Positions 1-11,474 of a stretch of DNA of 64,000 bases are shown here, piece after piece. The stretch's first letter is position 1. Each line of letters begins with the position of its first letter. The position numbers and the translations under genes are program-made. This DNA comes from an uncultured Paludibaculum sp. (GTDB lineage: Bacteria > Acidobacteriota > Terriglobia > Bryobacterales > Bryobacteraceae), in contig NZ_OY762269.1 in NCBI RefSeq assembly GCF_963665245.1, positions 1,742,501-1,806,500 of the forward strand. Direction: 5' to 3'. The notes under the pieces are model-generated. The model worked only from the letters and a program-made list of their open reading frames with translations. It ran no database searches and was not told where the DNA came from.

Positions 1-2765
<2,765 letters not shown>

Positions 2766-2853
2766 AAAATTTACTCTTTGCACAGAGCTCCCGCTCTTAT
2801 GGCAACATAGTGGACCCCGTCAATATTCAATGAAGAACCAAGCTCAAACGAGT

Positions 2854-2970
<117 letters not shown>

Positions 2971-2978
2971 ATTAAAAC

Positions 2979-3010
2979 GAAAGCCCCGGATTCAACCCCG
3001 GGGCTTTTCG
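2979..3010 (+). terminator. rRNA operon intrinsic terminator
   Basis: A 9-bp perfect stem AAGCCCCGG (2981-2989) / CCGGGGCTT (2998-3006) with an 8-nt loop, followed by TT and a T-containing tract (TTCGCTTTTG). It lies about 10 nt after 5S. The 3011-3196 segment beyond it contains no recognisable gene. Confidence 0.85.
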
Positions 3011-3196
3011 CTTTTGCTGCCCACTTCTCGGCCTCTCCGCCCAACTGGCGCCGCCCTCGCCCCTCAACTTGAGATACTTGACCGAAGCAAGGAATATAGT
3101 TGACTATGGCAACTAATTCCATAGCGCAGTTTGCCGTCACTTTGCGGTCGTTTTGCCGGCGCCGCGCCAGCCATTCCGACCCCGACCGCAAGAACC

Positions 3197-3320
3197 TGCG
3201 GATTCCGAGCGATGCCGATCAGCGTTCCGATCTCAAACCGATCACGATTCCGAACTTATGCCGATCACCATTCCGAGGTGATGCCGATCGCCGTTCCGAA
3301 CTGATGCCGATCACCTTCGG
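3197..3320 (+). repeat. Left-end subterminal repeats of the outer IS21 element
   Basis: Five imperfect tandem copies of a unit shaped TTCCGA-NN-TGATGCCGATCA, matched by three inverted copies near 8470-8551. IS21-family ends carry such repeated transposase-binding sites; the assignment is from structure and position. Confidence 0.8.
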
Positions 3321-4157
3321 CTAGGCTCGGACCGGCTAGGGCTCGCCGGAACGGACGGCGCTGGACAATCGAACCCGCGGTTTGCCAATCCTCCTTCAGG
3401 AGGTTCGGTTGCCGCAGAAGAGGTTGTCTATGAATAAGTTGAAAACCGTCCTACGGTTGGCAGACCAAGGGCTCAGTCAGCGTCAGATCGCTGCCAGTTG
3501 CGCTCTCGGGCAAGCCACCGTCTCGGACTATCTCACACGGGCCAGGGCCGCCGGCCTCCGCTACGAGGACATCTCCGGCTGGCCGGACGAGCAACTCCTG
3601 GCCGCGCTTGGAGTCCCACAGCCCACACCTCGTCAGTGGCGCCGGACTGCGGAACCCGACTTCGCTTCCATCCAGCGTGAGTTGCAGGCCAACAAGAACG
3701 TCACCCTGCAATTGCTCTGGGAGGAGTACCGCGAATCGCAGCCCGGCGGCTATTCGTATAGCCGTTTTTGTGACCTCTATCGCCGCTGGGCCAGGCGCCG
3801 GGACCTAGTCCTGCGTCAGGATCACCGAGCCGGCGAGAAGCTCTTCGTCGACTACGCCGGCTCCACGATTCCGATCCACGACCGCGTCACCGGAGCCGTT
3901 ACCCAGGCGGCTCTCTTCGTCGCCGTGCTCGGCGCCTCCAGCTACACCTTTGTCGAGGCCACCGCCTCGCAAAGCCTGCCGGACTGATTTCGCTAGCCCG
4001 GCCTGGCCCACTTCGATGCTCTAATTTGGCCCACCTGGTTCCTCTAGTTTGCCCCATCTCCTGCCCTTCCGGTTTTGCCGTCCCGGCGGGAGTGGAGCCG
4101 TAGGCGGAACGGACGACGGGACAGCAAAACCGTGCGCCCCGGCGCCCATTCCCCCCC

Positions 4158-4934
4158 TCAGCGTTTCTTTCGCCCCTCCACCGTTCGCCGGAATCGAAAC
4201 GACTCCGTGCCCGTCTCGATGATGTGCGCCCGATCCGTGATCCTGTCCAGTAGCGCCTTGCACAAGCGCGGATTCGGAAACACCGTCGTCCACTCCGAAA
4301 ACGGCAGGTTCGTTGTCACTATCAGTGCTGCCCGCTCTGCCCGGTCCGCAATCACCTGGAAGAGAAATTCCGCCCCCATCTCCGCCACTGGTACGTAGCC
4401 AACTTCGTCCAGCGCGATCAGGTCGTACTTCATCCACCGCGCCACTACCCGACGCACCTGGTTGTTCTGTTTCGCCTCCACCAACTCAGTCACCAGCGCT
4501 GCCGCCGTCGTGAATCGGACGCGCCGTTTCTGCCGGCAGGCCGCCACGCACAGTCCCGTTGCCAAGTGGCTCTTGCCCGTCCCGCATTCACCGATCAGAA
4601 CCACCGGTTCGCTACGCTCGATGTAGCCGCCCTCAGCGAGTGCCCGGATGCTGGCCACCGGCACCTGCGGGGCCTGTGCGAAATCGAACTCCTCCAGCGT
4701 CTTCAGCCTCGGCAGTTGAGCCTCCCGCAATCGGTTCTCTATCGCGTGCCGGTCGCGCTCTTCGCTCTCCATCGCCAGCAACGCCTCCAGATACCGGATG
4801 TGGCTCTGTTTCTCGCGGACCGCCTGCTCGGATAGTCCAATGAAGTTGGCGCCAATCACCGGCACTCGCACCGCCTTGCAGTACTGCTTCACGCTGGCCT
4901 GCTCCAGCGCCTCGCTCTGTGCCGCCGGCTTCAT
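4158..4934 (-). CDS. istB: IstB-like ATP-binding protein of the inner IS21 element
   Basis: A 258-residue AAA+ ATPase that assists IstA during IS21 transposition. It shows Walker A GECGTGKSH, Walker B LIALDEVGYVP and the typical C-terminal segment IVTTNLPFSEW...LLDRITDRAHIIETG. The ATG at 4934 overlaps the istA stop by the ATGA arrangement (4931-4934), indicating translational coupling. Longer upstream extensions of this frame are only antisense readings through istA. It appears intact. Confidence 0.93.
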   Translation of the reverse strand: MKPAAQSEALEQASVKQYCKAVRVPVIGANFIGLSEQAVREKQSHIRYLEALLAMESEERDRHAIENRLREAQLPRLKTLEEFDFAQAPQVPVASIRALAEGGYIERSEPVVLIGECGTGKSHLATGLCVAACRQKRRVRFTTAAALVTELVEAKQNNQVRRVVARWMKYDLIALDEVGYVPVAEMGAEFLFQVIADRAERAALIVTTNLPFSEWTTVFPNPRLCKALLDRITDRAHIIETGTESFRFRRTVEGRKKR

Positions 4935-6469
4935 TGCAGCACCTCCGAACCACCCAGCAGCAGGTCGTATTCGTCCATCTTTGGCAGGGGCCGCTCGAAT
5001 TGCGCCAGTTCTTCTTCCAAGGCCAGTGCGTAGCGGCGGCGCTCTTCCGCATCGGGCACTCGCATGATGTACAGCACTGTGGCTGCATCGCTGGTGCCCA
5101 GCTTCAGAGCCTCTTCCACTGCCGCGATCATTCGCGGCCAGCCCTCGTGAAGGCCTACCCGCACGAGCGTAATCATCTCTCTCGTACCGCCGCTTTTGCC
5201 GTGCCGCTCGTCCAGCCTCCGCCAAAGGCGATCGAGACACTCCGGCCAGCGGCCCGCCTGGCGCCACTGCTTCAGCGGCGTCGAACCGGCCATGGCGCCG
5301 GGCTTTTTCTCCAGCACGTCCAGATAGTGCTCCAGGTTCAGCACCTCATGGCCGCGCCCGTAACACCGCTCGTGACGCGCCACGGTCCGACCCTGACCCG
5401 CGATCAACACCTCGGTTGGCCACAGGCTCACCATCGCCCGCGTGCCCGGCTGCAACGGCGCCGAGTACCAGTTCGTCTTCACTCTCACCCGTCCTTTGCC
5501 ATCGACCACGGGAAACAGCGTCTCTTCCAACTGGAAGCCCTCCTCGGCCAATGGTTGCAGGTGCGGTTGCTCAGCCCGCATCGCCTCGCCGATGGTCATG
5601 GACCTGCCCTCAATGGTGTGGGCCTGCATCTCGATGCAGCGCGCCAGCAGAAGATCGTTGAGCTTGGCCAGGTCGCCCGCCTCCGGCACCGGCACCAGCC
5701 AATTGCGCCGGTACCAGCCGAGGCCTTCCTCCACACCGCCTTTCTCATTGCCGCGTCCCGGTGTGCAGTACTCGCTGAGGAAACCCCAGTGAGAGCGAAA
5801 GGCGATAATGCGCTCGGTCTCCTCGCGCTGCCGGCCGCGCAGAATCTTCTTCACCGCCGATGCGAGGTTGTCGTAGCGCAGCGTGGCGAAGACCCCGCAA
5901 AAATAGTGAAAAGCATGCTCATGGCCTTCGAGAAACGCTTGTTGCGTGGCGCTGGTGTAGGCGCGATGAAACCCTCCACCACTGGCCATACTGCGCAGGC
6001 TGAAGAAATAGAGCTTCCTCGCCGTTCCGTCCAAGTGGGCCTCAGCCTCATACCAGTCCACCTGCGCCTCCTGACCCCATTCGTAGGACTGCGGCACAAA
6101 TACCTCGCCGCGCCCTACGCCCATCTGTTGTTTGCGCAGGCGCACGTATTGCCGCACCGTGGCCTCGCCGATCGGGTGTTCGGGCAGTTCCTGTGTGAGC
6201 CGCATCCAGATGCGATGCGCCGTGTGGCGCTGCTTGCGCGGCGCCTGCCCGCCATCGCTCAAGATGCGGTCAATGAAGTCCCGCACCGGAGCCAGCTTGG
6301 GCTGCTCGCGGGGCGTCTGCTTCCTCTCTGGCGGAAGTGCGCTCGCCAGGGCCTGCCGTACGATGCGCCGGTGTACCCGGTGCTTGTTGGCTAAGCCTAG
6401 AATCGTCTCCCCCGCCGCATATTCCCGGCGGATCATCTCAAATAGTTCCACCTTGGCTCTCCTGTCCAT
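4931..6469 (-). CDS. istA: IS21-family transposase IstA of the inner element
   Basis: A 512-residue transposase with an N-terminal helix-turn-helix (GETILGLANKHRVHRRIVRQ) and a DDE/rve core: first Asp in AQVDWYEA, second Asp in LRYDNLASAV, Glu in GNEKGGVEE. The length is normal for the family. It starts ATG 6469 (MDRRAKVELFEM), about 30 bp inside the right inverted repeat. It is followed by istB with a 4-bp overlap. No frameshift or stop is visible, so this copy is potentially active. Confidence 0.94.
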   Translation of the reverse strand: MDRRAKVELFEMIRREYAAGETILGLANKHRVHRRIVRQALASALPPERKQTPREQPKLAPVRDFIDRILSDGGQAPRKQRHTAHRIWMRLTQELPEHPIGEATVRQYVRLRKQQMGVGRGEVFVPQSYEWGQEAQVDWYEAEAHLDGTARKLYFFSLRSMASGGGFHRAYTSATQQAFLEGHEHAFHYFCGVFATLRYDNLASAVKKILRGRQREETERIIAFRSHWGFLSEYCTPGRGNEKGGVEEGLGWYRRNWLVPVPEAGDLAKLNDLLLARCIEMQAHTIEGRSMTIGEAMRAEQPHLQPLAEEGFQLEETLFPVVDGKGRVRVKTNWYSAPLQPGTRAMVSLWPTEVLIAGQGRTVARHERCYGRGHEVLNLEHYLDVLEKKPGAMAGSTPLKQWRQAGRWPECLDRLWRRLDERHGKSGGTREMITLVRVGLHEGWPRMIAAVEEALKLGTSDAATVLYIMRVPDAEERRRYALALEEELAQFERPLPKMDEYDLLLGGSEVLQ

Positions 6470-7550
6470 CCCGGCATCCTGTCAAACAGGACTCCGGCCT
6501 ATCCAGGTGGGCCAAATTAGAGCATCAAAGTGGGCCAAATCTGAGTAGCGAATTCACGGACTGGGTCGGCTCGCACCTGCGCGCCTTTGAATTCTTCGGT
6601 GCCGTGCCCAGCATCGTAGTACCCGATAATCTCAAGGCGGCCGTACTCAAGCCGTGCCGTTACGAGCCCGACCTCAACCGCACTTATGAGGAGATGGCCG
6701 CCCACTACGGCGTCGCCGTCATCCCGGCGAGGATCCGCAAACCCCGTGACAAAGCCAAGGTCGAAGTGGGCGTACAAGTCGCTCAGCGCTGGATCGCCGC
6801 CGCTCTGCGCAAACGCCGCTTCTTCTCGCTCGGGGCGTTGAATGAGGCCATCGCCGAACTGCTGCAGCGCCTCAACGACAGGCCCTTCCGCAAGCGCGAG
6901 GGCTCGCGCCGAAGCCTCTTTGAAGAGCTCGACAAGCCCGCGCTGAAGCCTCTACCCAAGGAACGCTACCAGTACGGCGACTGGGCTGTGGCACGAGTGA
7001 ACATCGACTACCATGTCGTTTTCGACCAGCACTTCTACAGCGTCCCTTACCGGCTGGTGCATGAGCCGGTGGACATCCGCGCCACCGCCTCCACCATCGA
7101 GATCTTCCATCGCGGCAACCGTGTCGCCAGTCACCTGCGCAGCCGCCGTCCGAACCGTGCCACGACGCTGGACGATCACCGGCCGAAGGCCCACCAACGG
7201 CATTTGCAGTGGACGCCCTCGCGGCTGATCGAGTGGGCGGCCAAGACGGGTCCCTTTGCGGCGCTTCTGGTCGAAAAGATCCTGGCTTCGAAACTCCACC
7301 CGGAGCAGGGTTTTCGATCCTGCCTCGGCATCGTACGCCTCAGTGAGGAGTATGGCGCCGCTCGCGCCGAGTCAGCCGCTGAGTGGGCTCTGGCGCATGG
7401 CCTCTACACCGTAAGGGGTTTCCGGTCGATCCTTGCCAGCAACTCCGACCGCCGCCCCATCGAGCCCACACCCGTGCCGCCGCCTTGTCCTGATCATTCC
7501 AACATCCGCGGTCCTCATTATTACGAATCGACTGAAGGAGACAGCCCGTC

Positions 7551-8321
7551 ATGCTGACCCAGCAAACCATCGACAAGCTTCACGCCATGCGCCTGCGCGG
7601 CCTCGCTGAAGCCTTCCAGCAACAGCTCGAACAGCCCGGCATCCATGAACTGAGCTTCGAGGAGCGGCTGGGGCTGCTCATCGACCGTCAGTGGGACTGG
7701 CGCCAGGATCGCGCCTTGCAGCGCAGGCTTCGCAATGCCCGGCTGCAAGGCAATGCCTGTGTCGAGGACATCGACTACCGCACACCACGAGGGCTGGAGC
7801 GATCCATTGTCAGGTCGCTGACACAGGACTCGGCCTGGGTGCGGGACCACTTTCACCTCTTTCTAATAGGCCCGACCGGGATCGGCAAGACCTGGTTAGC
7901 TCGGGCCATCGCGCAGAAGGCCTGCCGCGACGGCTTTTCGGCACTATTCCTGAAAGCGAGCGAACTGTTTCGCGATCTCGCCATGGCGCGAGCTGACGGC
8001 AGTCATTCGAAGGTGCTGTACATCATAGGGCGAGTCGATGTGCTGATTGTCGACGACTTCTGCATGGCACCGATGGGCGACGCCGAACGCCGGGACTTCC
8101 TGGAGATCTGCGATGCTCGCTACCAAACGCATTCGACGCTGCTGACGAGCCAACTGCCGGTGGCGAGCTGGCATGCGCAGATCGGCGACGCGACGATCGC
8201 CGACTCGATCCTCGACCGGCTGGTACACAACGCTCACCGGCTGGAACTGAAGGGCGAGAGCATGCGACGGAGGAAGACGGGAAAGGCCGCAACTCCGCCG
8301 TCGGAGGCGGAGCCTGCCTGA
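7551..8321 (+). CDS. istB: IstB-like ATP-binding protein of the outer IS21 element
   Basis: A 256-residue AAA+ transposition helper. The N-terminal domain (MLTQQTIDKLHAMRLRGLAE) is followed by Walker A GPTGIGKTW, Walker B VLIVDDFCMAP and the SQLPVASWH...ADSILDRLVHNAHR C-terminal motif. The start ATG 7551 lies inside the istA stop region (ATGCTGA). It is intact, whereas its partner istA is broken, so this IS could move only with IstA supplied from another copy. Confidence 0.93.
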   Translation: MLTQQTIDKLHAMRLRGLAEAFQQQLEQPGIHELSFEERLGLLIDRQWDWRQDRALQRRLRNARLQGNACVEDIDYRTPRGLERSIVRSLTQDSAWVRDHFHLFLIGPTGIGKTWLARAIAQKACRDGFSALFLKASELFRDLAMARADGSHSKVLYIIGRVDVLIVDDFCMAPMGDAERRDFLEICDARYQTHSTLLTSQLPVASWHAQIGDATIADSILDRLVHNAHRLELKGESMRRRKTGKAATPPSEAEPA

Positions 8322-8557
8322 CGGCCCGGAGCAGGAACTGACTACAGGACTGGCGGGGCAAGGGCGCTCAAGCCGCCCCTCGCCCACGCACCCCACTCCC
8401 CGGCAGAAGAAATGGCCGTTTGACTGAAGAGAACGGCTTGCTGAAGATAAAGGAAGTCCAGCGTCGCTTCGCTCCGATGGTGATCGGCATCAGATCGGAA
8501 CACTGATCGGCATGAGATTGGAATGGGTGATCGGTTTCGTCGGAATGCGCAAGAACC

Positions 8558-8860
8558 CACTTGGTCCCACCGCCGACCAATTCAGTTTCGTTGACTGCTT
8601 AGTGTGGTTGAACCAGTTTAACTGCTGGCAGCCTGGCGAGTACTTAATTGTGAGACTCACGTGCTTTGAGTTGGCAGAGCCCGATTCGAGGAGCCATTGT
8701 TTGCCCGCCTGCGTGGCGGACGGCACGACGAGATTGTGATTCTTTCGCCACTACTCAACTACCTCGGGAATTGCCTCTGTGTCCGCCTTCGAGCTCCAAA
8801 CCAGATCTTTCTCATCAGAGAGTCTTGTGTCCTCATCAGGTCGATCACGGAGCGGTGAGC
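8558..8860. other. Gene-poor flank right of the outer IS21 element
   Basis: About 300 bp between the target duplication and the small membrane-protein gene. No recognisable gene. Excising the IS would join 3106-3196 to 8558-8739 as a 90-codon ORF with no family resemblance, so it is not annotated as a gene. Confidence 0.5.
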
Positions 8861-9199
8861 TCATTTTTCTGACGATTTGGTCCGGCGAGGTATCAGCACA
8901 AACGTGATCACCGCGCACACGGCAAGGTACAGGATGATGGGTGGGCGCCACAACGGGAAGGTTAAGCGGGAGAGATTGGCGGTTATCAGAAGTACCGAGG
9001 CGAAGATCCAAAACACGGCGAAGCTCTTAAGGCGCGCGGCAGTCCAGCGGAACGGGGGCAGGATGTACCCTCCGTTCCAGGGAGGGTTGTTCGGATCCGG
9101 ATTTCGATAGGTGGTTCGAGCGAACCAGATGACCACGCCGAAGAGCAGGAGTCCTAACACCGCCTGGACCAGGGAATGCAAAGGAGGCTGGTGGATCAT
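8861..9199 (-). CDS. Small membrane protein of unknown function
   Basis: 112 residues. Three hydrophobic segments are visible: VLGLLLFGVVIWFA near residues 13-27, FAVFWIFASVLLITANL near 60-77 and PPIILYLAVCAVITFVLI near 85-103, followed by a basic C-terminus (RRTKSSEK). No family recognised. It lies just beyond the left attachment repeat of the tRNA-Glu element, so before that integration it was the gene directly downstream of the tRNA and on the same strand. No convincing ribosome-binding site is seen before ATG 9199. Confidence 0.6.
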   Translation of the reverse strand: MIHQPPLHSLVQAVLGLLLFGVVIWFARTTYRNPDPNNPPWNGGYILPPFRWTAARLKSFAVFWIFASVLLITANLSRLTFPLWRPPIILYLAVCAVITFVLIPRRTKSSEK

Positions 9200-9216
9200 T
9201 ATTGCGGGGAAGGAGA

Positions 9217-9247
9217 AGGAGGGATGGTAGCGCTAAGGGGATTCGAA
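9217..9247 (+). repeat. attL: 31-bp attachment repeat (tRNA-Glu 3' remnant)
   Basis: Identical to 18245-18275 and beginning AGGAGGGATGGTAGCGCTAA. It corresponds to the T-arm 3' side, acceptor 3' strand, CCA and short trailer of tRNA-Glu. Beyond TTCGAA the sequence diverges (TGCGG instead of CCCCT), so the tRNA is not reconstituted here. Confidence 0.92.
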
Positions 9248-9346
9248 TGCGGTAATGGCCTGATTCCAAGCCGCACCCTCCGCTAAGTAGTTGATTCTAC
9301 GTTCGCGCAGTTCAGCGAAACGTGTCCCTTGGCACGGGTTTCGCGC

Positions 9347-9373
9347 CGGAGTGTAGCAAGAGTGTAGCAGCGG
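9347..9373 (+). repeat. Possible integrase arm-type site, left end
   Basis: Contains two tandem TGTAGCA motifs and matches 18194-18219 except for a 2-3 bp difference in the middle. The pair sits just inside the two element ends in the same orientation. Arm-type binding sites for tyrosine integrases are a plausible role; this is inference from position and duplication. Confidence 0.55.
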
Positions 9374-9384
9374 GCACGCCCTAC

Positions 9385-9811
9385 CTCAGCCAGCGCGGCC
9401 GCACCGATCGCGGCGGCGAGCTGCAGGCCGTGGAGGACTCAGCCAGGCGGCCGCACCGATCGCGGCGGCGAGCTGCAGGCCGTGGAGGACTCAGCCAGGC
9501 GGCCGTGCCGATCGCGGCGGCGAGCTGCAGGCCGTGGAGGACTCAGCCAGGCGGCCGCACCGATCGCGGCGGCGAGCTGCAGGCCGTGGAGGACTCAGCC
9601 AGGCGGCCGTGCCGATCGCGGCGGCGAGCTGCAGGCCGTGGAGGACTCAGCCAGGTGCGGCCGTGCCGATCGCGGCGGCGAGCTGCAGGCCTGGAGGACT
9701 CAGCCAGGTGCGGCCGTGCCGATCGCGGCAGCGAGCTGCAGGCCTGGAGGACTCAGCCAGGTGCGGCCGTGCCGATCGCGCCGGCGAGCTGCAGGCTTGG
9801 AGGACTCAGCC
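9385..9811 (+). repeat. Tandem array of eight 52-54 bp repeats
   Basis: Eight contiguous units, each containing CGATCGCGGC and GAGCTGCAGGC. The GATC positions are 9406, 9458, 9510, 9562, 9614, 9668, 9721 and 9774, so the period is 52 bp for four intervals, then 54, 53 and 53. Units 1, 2 and 4 read GCCGCACC; the others read GCCGTGCC. The last three units carry GGCCTGG or GGCTTGG instead of GGCCGTGG. The period is not a multiple of three, so the open frames running through it are not evidence for protein. It fills the space between attL and the FRG gene; function unknown. Confidence 0.93.
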
Positions 9812-9843
9812 CGGGCGGGCAAACGGATCTAGACTTGCAATGT

Positions 9844-10797
9844 ATGCGCAACACGAAGGGCGAGACCCACGTCAGGCCGCAGCTCATGCGGGTTGAGACG
9901 ATATCCGAACTCTTCGAGTACCTTGCGGGCTTCCCAGCCCCGAGATTAGAGTTTGACTTCGCTGACGAGTTGACCGAAAGCGCCTGGATCTTCAGAGGCA
10001 CCTCCAATTCATTGTTCAAACTGGAACCAAGCATCGAGCGCTGCGCTAGCGAAGCTCGCATCGATTGGGCCGCACTAGAGGCAAAGGCATCCGAGGAGTT
10101 CAAGTACCGCGCACAACTGCATGTTGCTCCTCCCACGCCAGCGCAGGATGAACTTGCATGGCTCGCCCTAATGCAGCACTACGGTATCCCAACAAGGCTT
10201 CTCGACTTTACGCTGTCGCCTTTCGTAGCGTTATATTTCGCTGCTCGAAGCGCTGGCAAGAAGGGGAAGTATGCTCGCGTTTGGGCGCTGGACTGGCAGG
10301 CACTCAGTCAAGTCTCCGCGAATGTCGTAACCGCAGCAAGGCGTGCCGAATTAAAGCGGAAGAATGAAAAGTCTTCTTGCTGTGTAAGCCTCGACCCTCA
10401 TGCTGCCGGAACTAACCGCGATTCACTCAGGAGTGAAGCCTTGGCGATGCGGCGGCACGCCGAGGAAGTGCTTGCGGCAACAGGGACATTCCGAGTCGAG
10501 CTCAACAGACGCGGCTGTGCCTGCGTGGCGTTACCCCCCTCATACAATCCTCGCCTTGCGAATCAGCAAGGACTGTTCCTGCTTAATGGTGCTGAGGATC
10601 TTTGCCTTTCGACATCACTGGCAATGATGATGACTGGGCGGAAAGATTGGTGCAGAGCGATCGACATACCCGTAAGCCTGCTGCCAGAGATCGAAAGGCG
10701 GCTCTACCAAATGAACATCCACGAGCAGGTGCTATTTCCGGATATGTCTGGCCTCGCAGGGCTCATAAGCCAGAGAATCCGACTGCACTGGACATAG
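9844..10797 (+). CDS. FRG-domain protein (accessory cargo of the satellite-like element)
   Basis: 317 residues from ATG 9844; an internal ATG near 9886 is a possible alternative start. The FRG domain is recognised from AWIFRGTSNSLFKLEPSIER near residues 40-60 and LMQHYGIPTRLLDFTLSPFVALYFAAR near 108-135. FRG proteins are often found in bacterial mobile and defence loci; their biochemical role is not settled. Base composition looks less GC-rich than the neighbours, suggesting separate acquisition. It is convergent with the capsid-side genes and occupies the left end of the element, where satellites often carry cargo. Upstream in-frame sequence is the tandem repeat array and is not included. 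Confidence 0.8.
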   Translation: MRNTKGETHVRPQLMRVETISELFEYLAGFPAPRLEFDFADELTESAWIFRGTSNSLFKLEPSIERCASEARIDWAALEAKASEEFKYRAQLHVAPPTPAQDELAWLALMQHYGIPTRLLDFTLSPFVALYFAARSAGKKGKYARVWALDWQALSQVSANVVTAARRAELKRKNEKSSCCVSLDPHAAGTNRDSLRSEALAMRRHAEEVLAATGTFRVELNRRGCACVALPPSYNPRLANQQGLFLLNGAEDLCLSTSLAMMMTGRKDWCRAIDIPVSLLPEIERRLYQMNIHEQVLFPDMSGLAGLISQRIRLHWT

Positions 10798-10866
10798 TCC
10801 TGGATTCAGAGCCTCCTCGCCTGCGTTTCTCCCGTGTTTTGCTGTTCACCGATCCACTCACACATG

Positions 10867-10894
10867 GTGACTGGGGAAAATCCCCACTGGTCAC
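10867..10894. terminator. Hairpin between convergent genes
   Basis: GTGAC-TGGGGA (10867-10877), loop AAA, TCCCCA (10881-10886), a 3-nt bulge, then GTCAC (10890-10894). It lies between the FRG gene and the convergent small gene ending at 10920. No T-run follows on either strand, so it is at best a weak bidirectional terminator. Confidence 0.4.
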
Positions 10895-10919
10895 TTGGCC
10901 GAGTGAGGCGCGACCTGGC

Positions 10920-11240
10920 CTAACTTGGCTTCGAGACGTAACCGCCCAGCTTGAGCACGCTCGCAGGGATCTCCTGAACGATGTAGATGTCGAAGCCCTG
11001 CATGCCCTCGGGACACCTGAACCTTCCGAGGGTCAAGGTTCCCCTTGCAGTCGCTGGATCCGGGCTAGAGAGGTGCGTGTGAGGGCCTCCGCAGATGGGG
11101 CACTTCAGCACCATTAATCCGCAGCGTCGAATGCCTGGATCCACCTCGGGAACGGCCACAAACACCGCTCCTGCAACGGGTACGCGCTTGTTGTTGCGCA
11201 GTACTCTCAGCGCGCCCTTCTGCGCACCCTGAATGTTCAT
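10920..11240 (-). CDS. Small protein with a CPICGGPHTH motif, downstream of the capsid gene
   Basis: 106 residues starting ATG 11240, with a good ribosome-binding site (CGGAG) six bases upstream. Residues near 46-55 read CPICGGPHTH, and a later Cys (FRCPEG) completes a possible zinc site. No family recognised. It is the last gene of the leftward run that starts with alpA and contains the capsid gene, separated from the preceding small gene by about 230 bp. A structural or regulatory role in particle formation is possible but unsupported. Confidence 0.6.
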   Translation of the reverse strand: MNIQGAQKGALRVLRNNKRVPVAGAVFVAVPEVDPGIRRCGLMVLKCPICGGPHTHLSSPDPATARGTLTLGRFRCPEGMQGFDIYIVQEIPASVLKLGGYVSKPS

Positions 11241-11474
11241 AGTTTGCTCCGATTTCAGAGGCTTCGCGGCAGTCGAACAGCATAGCCGCCGTCTGTCCGA
11301 GGTGTACACGGACGGGTGACCCTGCCCCGGTTCTGCCAGTCGGCCGGATGGACGACTTGAAAGGCGGGCCAGGCGCGCGTCCTGCGCCTGGCCCGGTCAG
11401 CCCTCATCGAATCACAGGCAGAAAGGAAGTACCCGTTAGCGATAGGGCTGAAGCTCAAACAGCTCAGGATCGCC

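Larger units (their letters stand above)
3985..6556 (-). mobile_element. Inner IS21-family insertion sequence nested in istA
   Basis: A 2572-bp element with near-perfect terminal inverted repeats of 54 bp (3985-4038 and 6503-6556). Each begins TGA(T/A)TTCGCTA and contains two copies of a TGGCCCAC motif. It is flanked by a 5-bp target duplication CGGAC (3980-3984 and 6557-6561). It carries its own istA and istB on the minus strand, both intact. Its subterminal repeats differ entirely from those of the outer element, so this is a different IS21 subgroup and not a duplicate copy. Confidence 0.95.
3430..7557 (+). pseudogene. istA: IS21-family transposase IstA, disrupted by a nested IS
   Basis: Coding pieces are 3430-3984 (residues 1-185: N-terminal helix-turn-helix with QRQIAASCALGQATVSDYL, then the start of the DDE domain, DYAGSTIPI) and 6562-7557 (remaining 331 residues, with VPDNLKAAV and the E of KAKVEVGVQ). 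Removing 3985-6556 and one copy of CGGAC joins ...SQSLPD to WVGSHLRAFEFFG in frame and gives a normal 516-residue IstA. As it stands the gene stops at the TGA formed by the first three bases of the inserted element, so the product should be non-functional. Start ATG 3430 is preceded by GAAGAGG. The stop overlaps the istB start (ATGCTGA). Confidence 0.93.
3197..8551 (+). mobile_element. Outer IS21-family insertion sequence (interrupted by a second IS21-family element)
   Basis: The ends start TGCGGATTCCGA on the left and, read inward on the other strand, TGCGCATTCCGAC on the right. They are flanked by a 6-bp target duplication AGAACC (3191-3196 and 8552-8557). Subtracting the nested element (2572 bp plus its 5-bp duplication) gives a 2778-bp IS, normal for IS21. 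Inside the left end lie five, and inside the right end three, copies of a roughly 23-bp subterminal repeat of form TTCCGA...TGCCGATCA, as expected for multiple transposase-binding sites. It encodes istA (split) and istB, translationally overlapping. It sits about 190 bp downstream of the rRNA terminator. Confidence 0.93.

Noticed and set aside
4919..6394. 491-codon ORF opposite the inner istA
   Set aside because: Antisense shadow of a transposase with intact catalytic motifs.
3106..8739. A 90-codon native gene interrupted by the outer IS21 element
   Set aside because: Removing the IS does join an open frame (3106-3196 plus 8558-8739), but the protein has no family resemblance, no good ribosome-binding site and no codon signature, so chance is more likely.
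9225..9255. Second tRNA-Glu gene
   Set aside because: Only the 3' tRNA part is present; the T-arm 5' side, anticodon arm, D arm and acceptor 5' strand are absent. It is the attachment-site remnant.
9385..9811. CRISPR array
   Set aside because: The repeats are contiguous and near-identical over their whole length, with no unique spacers and no cas genes nearby.
9322..9843. N-terminal extension of the FRG protein through the tandem repeats
   Set aside because: The repeat period is not a multiple of three, all frames stay open because of composition, and the FRG-like sequence begins only after 9844.
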